From Catalinimonas alkaloidigena (GTDB taxonomy: Bacteria; Bacteroidota; Bacteroidia; Cytophagales; Cyclobacteriaceae), in NCBI RefSeq assembly GCF_029504655.1, contig NZ_JAQFIL010000001.1:191001-255000 (forward strand): DNA of 64,000 nt, in the 5' to 3' direction. The position numbers were made by a program, and so were the translations under genes. The notes under the pieces were generated by a model. It was not told where the DNA came from. It saw nothing but the letters and a program-made list of their open reading frames with translations, and did no database searches. The stretch's first letter is position 1; each line of letters opens with the position of its first letter. Below, in pieces: positions 45,955-53,347 of the stretch.

Positions 45955-46737
45955 ATGAGATACCTAACCATCATTTTTTTATTCTGTTGTATTCAAAGTA
46001 ATGCACAAATCACAGGAAATCCTTATGTAAAGGATAGCAGTGCTATCAAGCTAGATACTAAAGCGGTCAACACCATGATTGGGAAATGGAAGTTGGTCAG
46101 GACTGAAGATCACTTTCAAAATGAGGAGCGAGTCAGTGACCGTGGGATGATTGTTGATTTTGAAGAAGACGGTGCCATGATAAGTTCGTGGTGCGTTGAT
46201 TGCCACCAGGAAATACTGGGTCAATGGCAGGTGCTTAACGAACAGACCATAAAATTTGACAACAATCGGGCAGAAGCCACTAAATTTTTAGCTGGAGAGT
46301 GGGCAGTCTATAAGCTCACTGAGCAGGAAATGATACTGGCCAAGGTGTTAACCAGCAGCGGGAACTGGAAGAAATTTCAATATTACAGCCGAGATATTGG
46401 AAATTTGCCTGTTACTGAAGTTGACCCTAATTGTATTAATTGTTTAGGCGACTCATGGTGTTTTGGTGACAGGCCAGAAGAGGCTAAGCGGCAGTATTTA
46501 TTACTGAATGATTTGTTAAGGTCTGACGAAAATCAACATCAGCATTCAGCTGAAATTCAGGAGCGATATGACTGGCTCCTAAACCATGCGCCTTGTATCA
46601 ATACTTCTTTGTATATCAATGCTGTGAAGTACTATGAAGGTCTTCTCCAACGTGAGAAGAATGAGCAAGTGGCAAAATCGTACAGGGAAAAGATAAAGCA
46701 GATAAAAGAGCAACAGCTGCTGTATTTTACAAATTAA
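45955..46737 (+). CDS. Exported protein with lipocalin-like N-terminal domain, unknown function
   Basis: This 260-aa protein has a signal peptide ending SNAQ (about 18). Residues about 40-145 resemble the lipocalin-like pattern seen in the first cassette gene (MIGKWKLVRTEDHF, GMIVDFEEDGAMISSW, GEWAVYKLTEQEMIL). Residues about 155-260 are helical, with two cysteine pairs (CINCLGDSWC), and may form a TPR-like tail. I do not recognise a named family. It is the third gene of the cassette-like island. Its stop is followed within 10 bp by an attC-like site. Confidence 0.6.
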   Translation: MRYLTIIFLFCCIQSNAQITGNPYVKDSSAIKLDTKAVNTMIGKWKLVRTEDHFQNEERVSDRGMIVDFEEDGAMISSWCVDCHQEILGQWQVLNEQTIKFDNNRAEATKFLAGEWAVYKLTEQEMILAKVLTSSGNWKKFQYYSRDIGNLPVTEVDPNCINCLGDSWCFGDRPEEAKRQYLLLNDLLRSDENQHQHSAEIQERYDWLLNHAPCINTSLYINAVKYYEGLLQREKNEQVAKSYREKIKQIKEQQLLYFTN

Positions 46738-46743
46738 AAGCTG

Positions 46744-46870
46744 CGAATAACAACAGAATGAAGCAAGTTCCCAGCTATCTTACAGCCATTGATAGTGCAG
46801 GCAGCAAATTTTGTGAACGTGTAGCTAAGGTTGGTGAAGGTCGCCTGCTTTATTTAACGGACGTTGGGCC
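46744..46870 (+). repeat. attC-like recombination site 3
   Basis: This site is intact. Left box ATAACAAC (46747-46754) and stem AATGAAGCAAG (46757-46767) pair with right stem CCTGCTTTATT (46844-46854), 9 of 11 plus two G-T type pairs. The right core GTTGGGC (46863-46869) fits GTTRRRY. It is about 125 bp long, within the attC range. The inner part carries little else. Confidence 0.5.
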
Positions 46871-46928
46871 CATACTTTGACATTATTCTTATGACGCCAG
46901 AAAAATCTTCTTAAATCAATGTAGTTAA

Positions 46929-47198
46929 ATTTTACAAATCATTGAGAGAATTTATCAACGACAAGAGAACAAGCGGATTGGATACCATAAAAAGATCAAT
47001 ACGGTTTACCCATTTGCTTTTGGATTGCTCTTGATTGGGGCAAGTGTATATTTCTATCAGCTAGGAGATGGAACGAATTTGATTAAAAAATCTAAAGGAG
47101 TTGCTTGGAATGAATACCGATATTTGATTAGAATGGTAATTTTTGTAGCTACTGGAATTTCCCTGATCTTACACGGATGGATGGGATGGAAGAAATAA
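46929..47198 (+). CDS. Possible small two-helix membrane protein without ATG start
   Basis: An 89-codon frame is bounded on the left by TAA (46926-46928). It begins with ATT and contains no ATG near its start, so it may begin at a rare codon or be a truncated remnant. It encodes two clear transmembrane segments (PFAFGLLLIGASVYFY and LIRMVIFVATGISLIL) separated by a charged loop, and a basic C-terminus (GWMGWKK). The family is unknown. It lies in the fourth cassette-like interval between attC-like site 3 and the VOC gene. Confidence 0.35.
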   Translation: MLQIIERIYQRQENKRIGYHKKINTVYPFAFGLLLIGASVYFYQLGDGTNLIKKSKGVAWNEYRYLIRMVIFVATGISLILHGWMGWKK

Positions 47199-47340
47199 AA
47201 ACAGATGCTCACAAAATTCACCCGCGATATCTTTTTAAAAAGTAGCCGTACTTCTGTTTCTCCAGGGGCCAAACTTGAAGCATAAAAAAAACGTAAATAA
47301 ACTCGGCCGGGCTGCTGTATCGGTCGTTGAAAAATATACT

Positions 47341-47850
47341 ATGCAAAATATAAAATACCCGAAATCCTTTTCACACATCGGAATTACCGTTCCTGATATC
47401 AATAAAGCAGTAAACTTTTACCAAGATGTAATGGGGTGGTACATTATTATGTCACCTTCTAAAGTAAAAAAAGAAAGGGAAACAGCCATCGGACAGATGT
47501 GCATTGATGTGTTTGGAGAAGATTGGGAAGAATTTGAAATTGCTCATATGTCAACTTCTGACGGAATTGGGATAGAATTATTTTCCTTTCCGCAAGGAGA
47601 TAAGGAGGCGCCGGAGTTTAACCCCTTTAATACCGGACTCTTTCATTTCTGTGTCCAGGATCCTGATATAGAAAACCTGACCAAAAAAATTGTTGAATGT
47701 GGAGGAAAGCAAAGAATGCCAATACGAGAGTATTACCCGAATGACAAACCTTACAAAATGGTTTATGTAGAAGACCCATTTGGAATCGTATTTGAAATTT
47801 ATACGCACAGTTATGAATTGACATACTCTTCGGGAGCTTATCAGGATTAA
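47341..47850 (+). CDS. VOC superfamily (glyoxalase-like) protein
   Basis: This 169-aa cytosolic protein starts at ATG 47341; an in-frame TTG at 47275 would add 22 unconvincing residues. The vicinal oxygen chelate fold is clear: SFSHIGITVPDINKAVNFYQDVMGWY at the N-terminus, then GIGIELFSF, FHFCVQDPDIENLTKKI and MVYVEDPFGIVFEIYTHSYEL. Metal-type residues are His (FSHIG), Glu (GIELF), His (FHFCV) and Glu (VFEIY), a complete set. It may be an isomerase, dioxygenase or resistance protein. It is the last gene of the cassette-like island. Confidence 0.85.
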   Translation: MQNIKYPKSFSHIGITVPDINKAVNFYQDVMGWYIIMSPSKVKKERETAIGQMCIDVFGEDWEEFEIAHMSTSDGIGIELFSFPQGDKEAPEFNPFNTGLFHFCVQDPDIENLTKKIVECGGKQRMPIREYYPNDKPYKMVYVEDPFGIVFEIYTHSYELTYSSGAYQD

Positions 47851-48003
47851 AAACTGTATAAAACAATGGTTGCAGTTATTCGCGTATTCTTGCCAGTTCT
47901 GAATATTTGGCAGGAGTTTCCAGCATTAATTGCTAACCCACAAAACTACTCATAGCTTTAGCGAAAATGCTCGTGCATGAAGTCAAACTTTTGCTCTTAG
48001 CGA

Positions 48004-49275
48004 CTATTCACTTACCGGCCTCAGGTAGTTGGCAATAATATGTTGGGCGACTGCTTTTCCCTGCCGTTTACCTTCTTCGGTAGCAAAACGGAAATGATAG
48101 CCATTCATGATGCGGGAATCCGCACAGTCGTCGGCTGCCTGCCTGAGGTTGGTATAAGTACGGGTTTTTCCCTCTGGCAACGCTGAAACAGACTCCATCG
48201 TAAATGATACCTCCGGACTGCCCAGTACCTCGCTGACTATTTCCGCACCCCCCGCTGCCACCGAGGCGTGGGCTGAGGGATATTCCGGCCAGGGGGGCGT
48301 CAGCATTTCAGGCTCCCAGTCGGGATCAGCTTCTGTATTCGGATTACCGTCCGTTTCTGCCTCCTGTATGGCGGTGAGCGGTCGCCAGGTATCGTAATAA
48401 TATTTGCTTTCCAGAGAAGCCAGGTAGATATCGTAAATGTCCATGTTGATAAGGGCAAACATGCGAGCGGTTTCGTGGATAGCAAGCCCCTCTGCTTTCG
48501 CCACTATTCTTCCGATGCGGTTCCAGCCATGCTCAGCGAATTCAGCCCACCAATGGGCATAGTGCGTCTGATCTTCTGACCGTAGGGTGCTATTTTTCAT
48601 CCCGTAGGCCTTTACCTCATTGTACGATTGGGTATATGCTTCGCTTGTCAAAGCAGGAGGAGGAGGAGATCGGAACTGCGTCACCGTATCTAATGCAAAA
48701 GGGCGGGCATAATCAAAATCAGGCTTGAGTACCCATTCATTCCATCCGGGAGTGTATTGATAGTCGCCAGGCTTAGTCATTGGCGTATAGTCTCCCTGCT
48801 TCTCATGACCGTCTCCCTCACGAAGCCGGATGTAGGTGTCCGCGATTTTTTTACCCAGACTGATGCTTCGCGCTTTCTCTTCTGATGCCGCAACAGAACT
48901 AACCCACTCATCACAGACCAGCTTGATGGTATCTGAGCGTTGAGGATACAGTTCCAGCAGGATGTTCCGGACAGCTTCCGTAGCAGCAGTCAGTGGGTCA
49001 GCATCCGGGTGTTTTTCGTGAAAGGCGTAGGTCTCGTAGCGTGACTGTACCACATTGAGCGCATCATGAATAGCCAAATGTACCATCGTCAGGGCGCGTA
49101 CTCCGATGAATGAGTAAAAGTTATCATGTTCATTAGCAATGGTATACGTAAGCGCATTGAGGTCAATGATAAAGCTATTGTTTTCCTCAACCTTTTTTTG
49201 GGAGGCAGATGGCTCTTCCGAGGGGTCGCATGCCAGGAAAAACACCAGTAGTATAGCAAAGTAATTAGCTTGCAT
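48004..49275 (-). CDS. Vanadium haloperoxidase/PAP2-like lipoprotein
   Basis: This 423-aa lipoprotein (lipobox FLAC) is a diverged paralogue of the protein at 28681. Residues of the vanadate/phosphate site are SKYYYDTWRPLTAI (Lys and Arg), PSAHAS (the usual SGH becomes SAH) and SRIMNGYHF (Arg and His, six residues apart). An alanine replaces glycine between the key serine and histidine. It could oxidise halides or act as a phosphatase. It stands alone next to the AraC gene on the same strand; no FG-GAP partner is present. Confidence 0.82.
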   Translation of the reverse strand: MQANYFAILLVFFLACDPSEEPSASQKKVEENNSFIIDLNALTYTIANEHDNFYSFIGVRALTMVHLAIHDALNVVQSRYETYAFHEKHPDADPLTAATEAVRNILLELYPQRSDTIKLVCDEWVSSVAASEEKARSISLGKKIADTYIRLREGDGHEKQGDYTPMTKPGDYQYTPGWNEWVLKPDFDYARPFALDTVTQFRSPPPPALTSEAYTQSYNEVKAYGMKNSTLRSEDQTHYAHWWAEFAEHGWNRIGRIVAKAEGLAIHETARMFALINMDIYDIYLASLESKYYYDTWRPLTAIQEAETDGNPNTEADPDWEPEMLTPPWPEYPSAHASVAAGGAEIVSEVLGSPEVSFTMESVSALPEGKTRTYTNLRQAADDCADSRIMNGYHFRFATEEGKRQGKAVAQHIIANYLRPVSE

Positions 49276-49370
49276 TGAAGTATAAGGTTAGTTGATAAAT
49301 AATTACGCCAAGATACTTTCAATCAAACAACTAGGGTTTGCTGACACAGTCAAAAAATGTACTGTCCGGC

Positions 49371-50240
49371 TCAGGCGACTTCAACCACGGATTTTCTGAA
49401 TTGTAACGGAGGATAGTGGTACTTTTTCTTAAAATTCCTGATAAAATGAGAAGTGTTTTCAAAGCCGGCCTCCAGGGTAATCTCACTGACATTAAGCTCA
49501 GTGGTTTCCAGTAGAAACTTAGCATAGGCAAGGCGTTTTTTCTTCAGCCATTTGCCCGGACTGCTATGGTAAACCTTTTCAAAATCACGTTTGAAAGAAG
49601 CAAGGCTCCTACCGCATAGCCTGGCGTATTCTTCCAGGCTAAGGTTATAGACAAAATTTTCTTCCATAATATTTTGTAGTTGATGCTTCTTATCCATATT
49701 AATGCTTTGGAAGTAAGAGGATAAAGCCGGGTTGCTGCTACTGGTCAAAATGTTGATGATCAACTCTTTGAACTTTACCTTCAGCAGGCTCTTGGAGGGA
49801 GCTGTGGACTGCGCGAAGTAGTTGAGTACACCTGCAAAGTAGTCAGAAAGCGTGGGGTCAACTTTTAAACGGATCACCGTGTCTGTATCTTCCACAGGAT
49901 GATTTTGGCAGCCGTTAAGGGCTTCTTCTCGTAAGGTAGTACAGATAAAATCGTCCGGAAGAAAAATCATGAGTGCGCAGAACTCTCCGCTAAGTATTTT
50001 GTAGACCCGGTGTGCCCCCTTTTTGATGAATACTGCATCTCCCTGGTGGACTACGTAATCCTGCCTGGGCGTCTTCCACCGTAGCCCTCCTTTGGTAATA
50101 AAGGCAAAGTAGTTTTTAGGCGTCCAGTAGTCAAAGGGAGACTCTTCAATCGGGCAGTCGTAAGTGACGAAAGTAAGTTTGTCAACGGTAAACTGCTTAA
50201 AGCCGGGGTGGTTGCGGATAAAGTCAAGCGCGTTGAGCAT
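49371..50240 (-). CDS. AraC-family transcriptional regulator
   Basis: This is a 289-aa regulator. The N-terminal cupin-like ligand domain (about 20-150) includes FITKGGLRWKTPRQDYVVHQGDAVFIKKGAHRVYK. The C-terminal AraC double helix-turn-helix is at about 190-285 (LEEYARLCGRSLASFKRDFEKVYHSSPGKWL, ITLEAGFENTSHFIRNFKKKY). Its gene is divergent from the PhzF-like gene with a shared 224-bp region, so it may control that gene and itself. The effector is unknown. Confidence 0.93.
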   Translation of the reverse strand: MLNALDFIRNHPGFKQFTVDKLTFVTYDCPIEESPFDYWTPKNYFAFITKGGLRWKTPRQDYVVHQGDAVFIKKGAHRVYKILSGEFCALMIFLPDDFICTTLREEALNGCQNHPVEDTDTVIRLKVDPTLSDYFAGVLNYFAQSTAPSKSLLKVKFKELIINILTSSSNPALSSYFQSINMDKKHQLQNIMEENFVYNLSLEEYARLCGRSLASFKRDFEKVYHSSPGKWLKKKRLAYAKFLLETTELNVSEITLEAGFENTSHFIRNFKKKYHYPPLQFRKSVVEVA

Positions 50241-50464
50241 CGCAGTGGTATTTGGGTGGAACTCAATTTACAAAATTGGAGCAATCAAATCCAGCCCGGA
50301 GGAACACATATCTCTCCAGCCTGTTAGGGTTAGTTGACCCAAGCAGAGAATGGTAACCTCTTTTACCGGGTGCGGGAACCACGATTTTTATTGTTTTGGG
50401 TTTGTCCTCCCACAAATTCCTTTAGCTTTGAAAAGATATATTTAAAGTTGAAACAGATAAGCAT

Positions 50465-51274
50465 ATGCATAGTCCCTTTGCGCTGATAGAAGTTTTTGAT
50501 GATCCTGCTCGTGGATTTAAAGGGAATACCTCCACTGTGGTATGGCTGGAAAAAGAAATAGATGAAGCCAGCATGCAGTCCATCGCGGCGGATTTCAACC
50601 AGCCTGCTACTACCTTTTTATGGAAGAGCGAGGAGGACGAGCCATCTGATTTTCGTGTCCGCTGGTTTGCCCCTGACGCTGAGATCGGTCTTTGCGGACA
50701 TGGCTCACTGGCAGCTATCGTGTACCTGAGCACCCAGCGCTCAGTTGAAGGAACGACAGTGCTTCACTTTCCCGAAGGGCAGTTGGAAGGACAAATGCAG
50801 GAAGATGGCAGCGCCTCTATTACCCTGGATGGTATTCCGGTACTTTCGGAGGATGAGATTCCCGAAACCCTGGAGGCTGGATTGGGTATTGCCATCAATG
50901 CCTATTATTCTACCCCCAACAAAAACATCGTACTGGTAGAAAGCGAAGCAGCACTGCGAGATATGAAGCCTGATTTTGCCAGGCTGAGAGAACTGGCTGC
51001 TTTTGGTTATGCTGTAACCGCTCCGGGTGATGAGGTGGATTTTGTGAGCCGTACTTTGGTCCCTCATGTGCAACAGCTGGAAGATCCTGCTACCGGTTCC
51101 TCGCACGCGGTGCTGGCACCCTTCTGGGGTAAGAAGCTGGATAAAAAACGTATGAGAGCCCATCAATTGAGCAAACGGGGAGGTAAATTCACCTGTGAGC
51201 TGCTGGAAGATGATAATGTAAGGCTCAGTGGAAAATTTAGTATACTGGCAGAAGGGAAATTGAAGACTGAATGA
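50465..51274 (+). CDS. PhzF-family isomerase-like protein lacking the catalytic glutamate
   Basis: This 269-aa protein belongs to the PhzF/epimerase (DapF-fold) family. Marks are FKGNTSTVVWL (for GNPAAV), RWFAPDAEIGLCGHGSLAAI and EDPATGSSHAVLAPFWGKKL. In characterised PhzF the acid of the active site lies in a NxSET segment (Glu45); here the equivalent is NQPATTF, with Ala48 at the glutamate position. The protein may therefore be a binding protein or use another residue. A divergent AraC gene lies 224 bp upstream. The family is certain, the activity doubtful. Confidence 0.85.
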   Translation: MHSPFALIEVFDDPARGFKGNTSTVVWLEKEIDEASMQSIAADFNQPATTFLWKSEEDEPSDFRVRWFAPDAEIGLCGHGSLAAIVYLSTQRSVEGTTVLHFPEGQLEGQMQEDGSASITLDGIPVLSEDEIPETLEAGLGIAINAYYSTPNKNIVLVESEAALRDMKPDFARLRELAAFGYAVTAPGDEVDFVSRTLVPHVQQLEDPATGSSHAVLAPFWGKKLDKKRMRAHQLSKRGGKFTCELLEDDNVRLSGKFSILAEGKLKTE

Positions 51275-51397
51275 GCCTTTTTATCTGACTGGTGTTTTGA
51301 GGGTAATTTGTCACTAATAAAAATTGTCGTAGAATTGCCATGCCCTCTTGTTTTAAGGGCAGTTCGTACTTTTTAACTTTAATACTATTTATCAAAA

Positions 51398-51718
51398 ATG
51401 GAAAAATTATCAACGATGCAGCATCATGTTTTCTTCTGGCTGAAGAACCCTGATTCCAAAGAAGATCTGGACAGTCTGATTAGCGGGCTGAAGTCAATGC
51501 AACAGATTGACTCACACCAGATGCTTAAAGTCGGTGTACCGGCGGCCACTCCAAAAAGAGAGGTGGTAGATCATTCATACGCAGTATCTCTACTCGTGAC
51601 ATTCAGCAGTGTAGAAGATCACAATGCTTATCAGGAAGACCCCATCCATAAGAAATTTGTAGAAGATTGCGCGCATCTGTGGGATAAGGTGCAGATCTAT
51701 GACTCACAGGATGTGTAA
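51398..51718 (+). CDS. Dabb-domain (stress responsive alpha/beta barrel) protein
   Basis: This 106-aa cytosolic protein has the ferredoxin-like dimeric alpha/beta-barrel (Dabb) pattern: QHHVFFWLKNPDSKEDLDSL, then SHQMLKVGVPAATPKREVVDHSYAVSLLVTFSS and DHNAYQEDPIHKKFVEDCAHLW. The ATG six codons later (51416) is an alternative start. Relatives are small enzymes or stress-linked proteins; no function can be assigned. A small hairpin (51341-51361, TGCCCT/AGGGCA) lies upstream, after the PhzF gene. Confidence 0.82.
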   Translation: MEKLSTMQHHVFFWLKNPDSKEDLDSLISGLKSMQQIDSHQMLKVGVPAATPKREVVDHSYAVSLLVTFSSVEDHNAYQEDPIHKKFVEDCAHLWDKVQIYDSQDV

Positions 51719-51828
51719 TCGTAATTCTTAGGCTTCTGTTTTCCACCATTCAATGCGGAAGCCTGGAGAGGGCTGACCAAAGCATCAGGGTTTAATTACA
51801 TACACTTGGCCAGTACATACTAAAGCAT

Positions 51829-52332
51829 ATGAAAAGACTTTTAAATCATGAGCTTACCCATATGTATCAGCAGAGAGAAGGAATACCTGCTGCTTTGGTA
51901 GACTCACTACAAAAAGATAGCTTCACATTCCGTCCTTCATTGGTGGTGATGACGGGCGGTTCAGTCTTCCAAAAGAAAGCCGCGGCAGGCATGCTTGCCA
52001 GGAGTCTGGGTAAACAGCTTTATAGTGTTGACTTATCTGCTGTTTCTTCAAAATACCTAGGAGAAACAGAGAAGAATCTTGATAAAATTTTTCACAGTAC
52101 CTCCTCATCAGGCTGGCTTTTGTTTTTTGACGAAGCTGACGCCCTTTTTGGGAAAAGAACAGCGGTGAGAGATTCCCACGATCGCTTTGCCAATCAGGAG
52201 ACCAGCTATTTGCTGAGTAGAATAGAGCGTCATACAGGAATTGTCATTCTGTCCACTAACGTACACTCTCTGCTCTTCGAGGGAGAGAGCAGGGTTAGGA
52301 AATTTATACTAAAGTTTCCTCCTTTTGCATAA
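51829..52332 (+). CDS. Short HELTH-motif plus AAA+ protein with degenerate P-loop
   Basis: This 167-aa protein has two parts. Residues 1-20 carry NHELTHMYQQREG, matching the HExxH signature of DUF4157 (HELTHVVQQ). Residues about 35-165 match the AAA+ ATPase found with contractile injection systems: LYSVDLSAVSSKYLGETEKNLDKIF, the Walker B LLFFDEADALFGKR (Asp101, Glu102) and VILSTN. The P-loop segment is VVMTGGSVFQKKAA instead of GxxGxGKT, so nucleotide binding is doubtful. The protein is far shorter than normal AAA+ enzymes (over 300 aa). It may be a remnant or a regulatory protein. Confidence 0.75.
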   Translation: MKRLLNHELTHMYQQREGIPAALVDSLQKDSFTFRPSLVVMTGGSVFQKKAAAGMLARSLGKQLYSVDLSAVSSKYLGETEKNLDKIFHSTSSSGWLLFFDEADALFGKRTAVRDSHDRFANQETSYLLSRIERHTGIVILSTNVHSLLFEGESRVRKFILKFPPFA

Positions 52333-52342
52333 GAGAAAAACT

Positions 52343-52481
52343 ATACTGCGGTACATTTTCGGTTTGTGAAGACCCTCCAGGCCGGACACAAACCGAGACC
52401 CAGATGCCGTGGGCTTGTGTGGGGCACCCCGTGTCGCCGTGACCCGGTCCCACAGCCCACTTCAGAAATGTACCATAGTAT
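52343..52481 (-). ncRNA. Candidate structured RNA of unknown family
   Basis: A 139-nt GC-rich element closes on itself by an outer stem: ATACT/AGTAT and GGTACATTT/AAATGTACC (52343-52358 with 52466-52481). Inside are a 9-bp hairpin CGGTTTGTG/CACAAACCG (52360-52368 with 52387-52395) and a second hairpin GTGGGC/GCCCAC (52409-52414 with 52455-52460) extended by TGTG/CACA and holding a GGGG/CCCC stem-loop. A T-rich run follows on the minus strand, which suggests that strand. I cannot assign it to a known RNA family. Confidence 0.55.
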
Positions 52482-52504
52482 GGAAAAAAAACATATTTAC
52501 AGCA

Positions 52505-52537
52505 TAAAAAAAGCCTGTCTTGTTGAGACAGGCTAAG
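52505..52537 (-). terminator. Strong terminator of the small PepSY-like gene
   Basis: On the minus strand the stem AGCCTGTCT/AGACAGGCT with a short loop is followed by seven T. It lies about 25 bp after the stop at 52561 and just before the structured RNA candidate. Confidence 0.85.
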
Positions 52538-52560
52538 CCAATGTTTTAAAAGATAATGGT

Positions 52561-52872
52561 TTATTCTTCAATTTCATTACCTTCAGCATCATACTTCAGG
52601 ATAGAAGAGTTTGTGCCATCAGTAATGTTGAGTTCGTAATGAGTGCCGTCTTCGGTGGTAACCTCGTATACCATAGTGACATCCATATCTTTGTGATCAG
52701 ACTCTTCAAAAGCAGTCTTTACCGCCTGAGGAAGATTATCGTACTCCATTTCGGTACGGGTATCCTGCATAAACGCGACAACAGCATCCTGTTGTACGGG
52801 AATAGCATTTGCACCGACTGTAGTGAAAGAAAAAATTGCCAATGCAGCTAAAGCGATGATTGAACGTCTCAT
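52561..52872 (-). CDS. Small exported PepSY-like protein
   Basis: This is a 103-aa secreted or periplasmic protein with a signal peptide ending about residue 23 (TTVGANA). The mature part has the single PepSY-like unit of Bacteroidota periplasmic proteins: LPQAVKTAFEESDHKDMDVTMVYEV, then GTHYELNITDG and the end LKYDAEGNEIEE. Related proteins are often linked to peptidase or sensor systems, but here no such gene is adjacent. It has its own terminator and is followed by the structured RNA candidate on the same strand. Confidence 0.72.
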   Translation of the reverse strand: MRRSIIALAALAIFSFTTVGANAIPVQQDAVVAFMQDTRTEMEYDNLPQAVKTAFEESDHKDMDVTMVYEVTTEDGTHYELNITDGTNSSILKYDAEGNEIEE

Positions 52873-53347
52873 AATTAAAAATGTTTGTGTAAAAAAATAG
52901 TTTAAGTTTGCGCGCGCACTATACTATAATAGAAGAATCATGCCAGAAGTAATAAACTGAGCTGCAGTGTATTGCGTAGGCATTCGGTAAAAAAAGAAGA
53001 GCAAACGCTGGCCGTTAAGGCACCTCAATACGGGGTGTTTTTCTACACAATGATGCGTAGGTATGAGCATAACTTAAGGCGCTTTTTGGGGTTCTTATAT
53101 TTACCGAGACTGGCTGCTCATCAATTCCGGCCCTGAGCTCGGCAGGCAAGGAATTAAGAGGAGTAGAGGAGATAAAAAAATTGCTTCTAAGGACAAGGAT
53201 TCATCATACTTATCGTTTTAGTCTCATAAATTGATCCTTAACTTAAACTGCCAGACATAATAATTTTTACAAGAGCCACTTAGAACGACTTTTCAGTCCA
53301 CCTTTTAACAGGCTGGTCGTTCATAAAACTAAATTAAACTTGAGCCT
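52873..53347. other. Divergent intergenic region with weak hairpins
   Basis: About 475 bp lie between divergent genes, so promoters for both are expected. I see a possible weak terminator-like hairpin CACC/GGTG followed by TTTTT (near 53030-53045) and a purine-rich stretch around 53150, but no gene and no clear promoter boxes. Confidence 0.45.

Noticed and set aside
47199..47340. A further attC-like site between the small membrane frame and the VOC gene
   Set aside because: CGTTGAAA is present near 47327, but no convincing pair of arms could be aligned.
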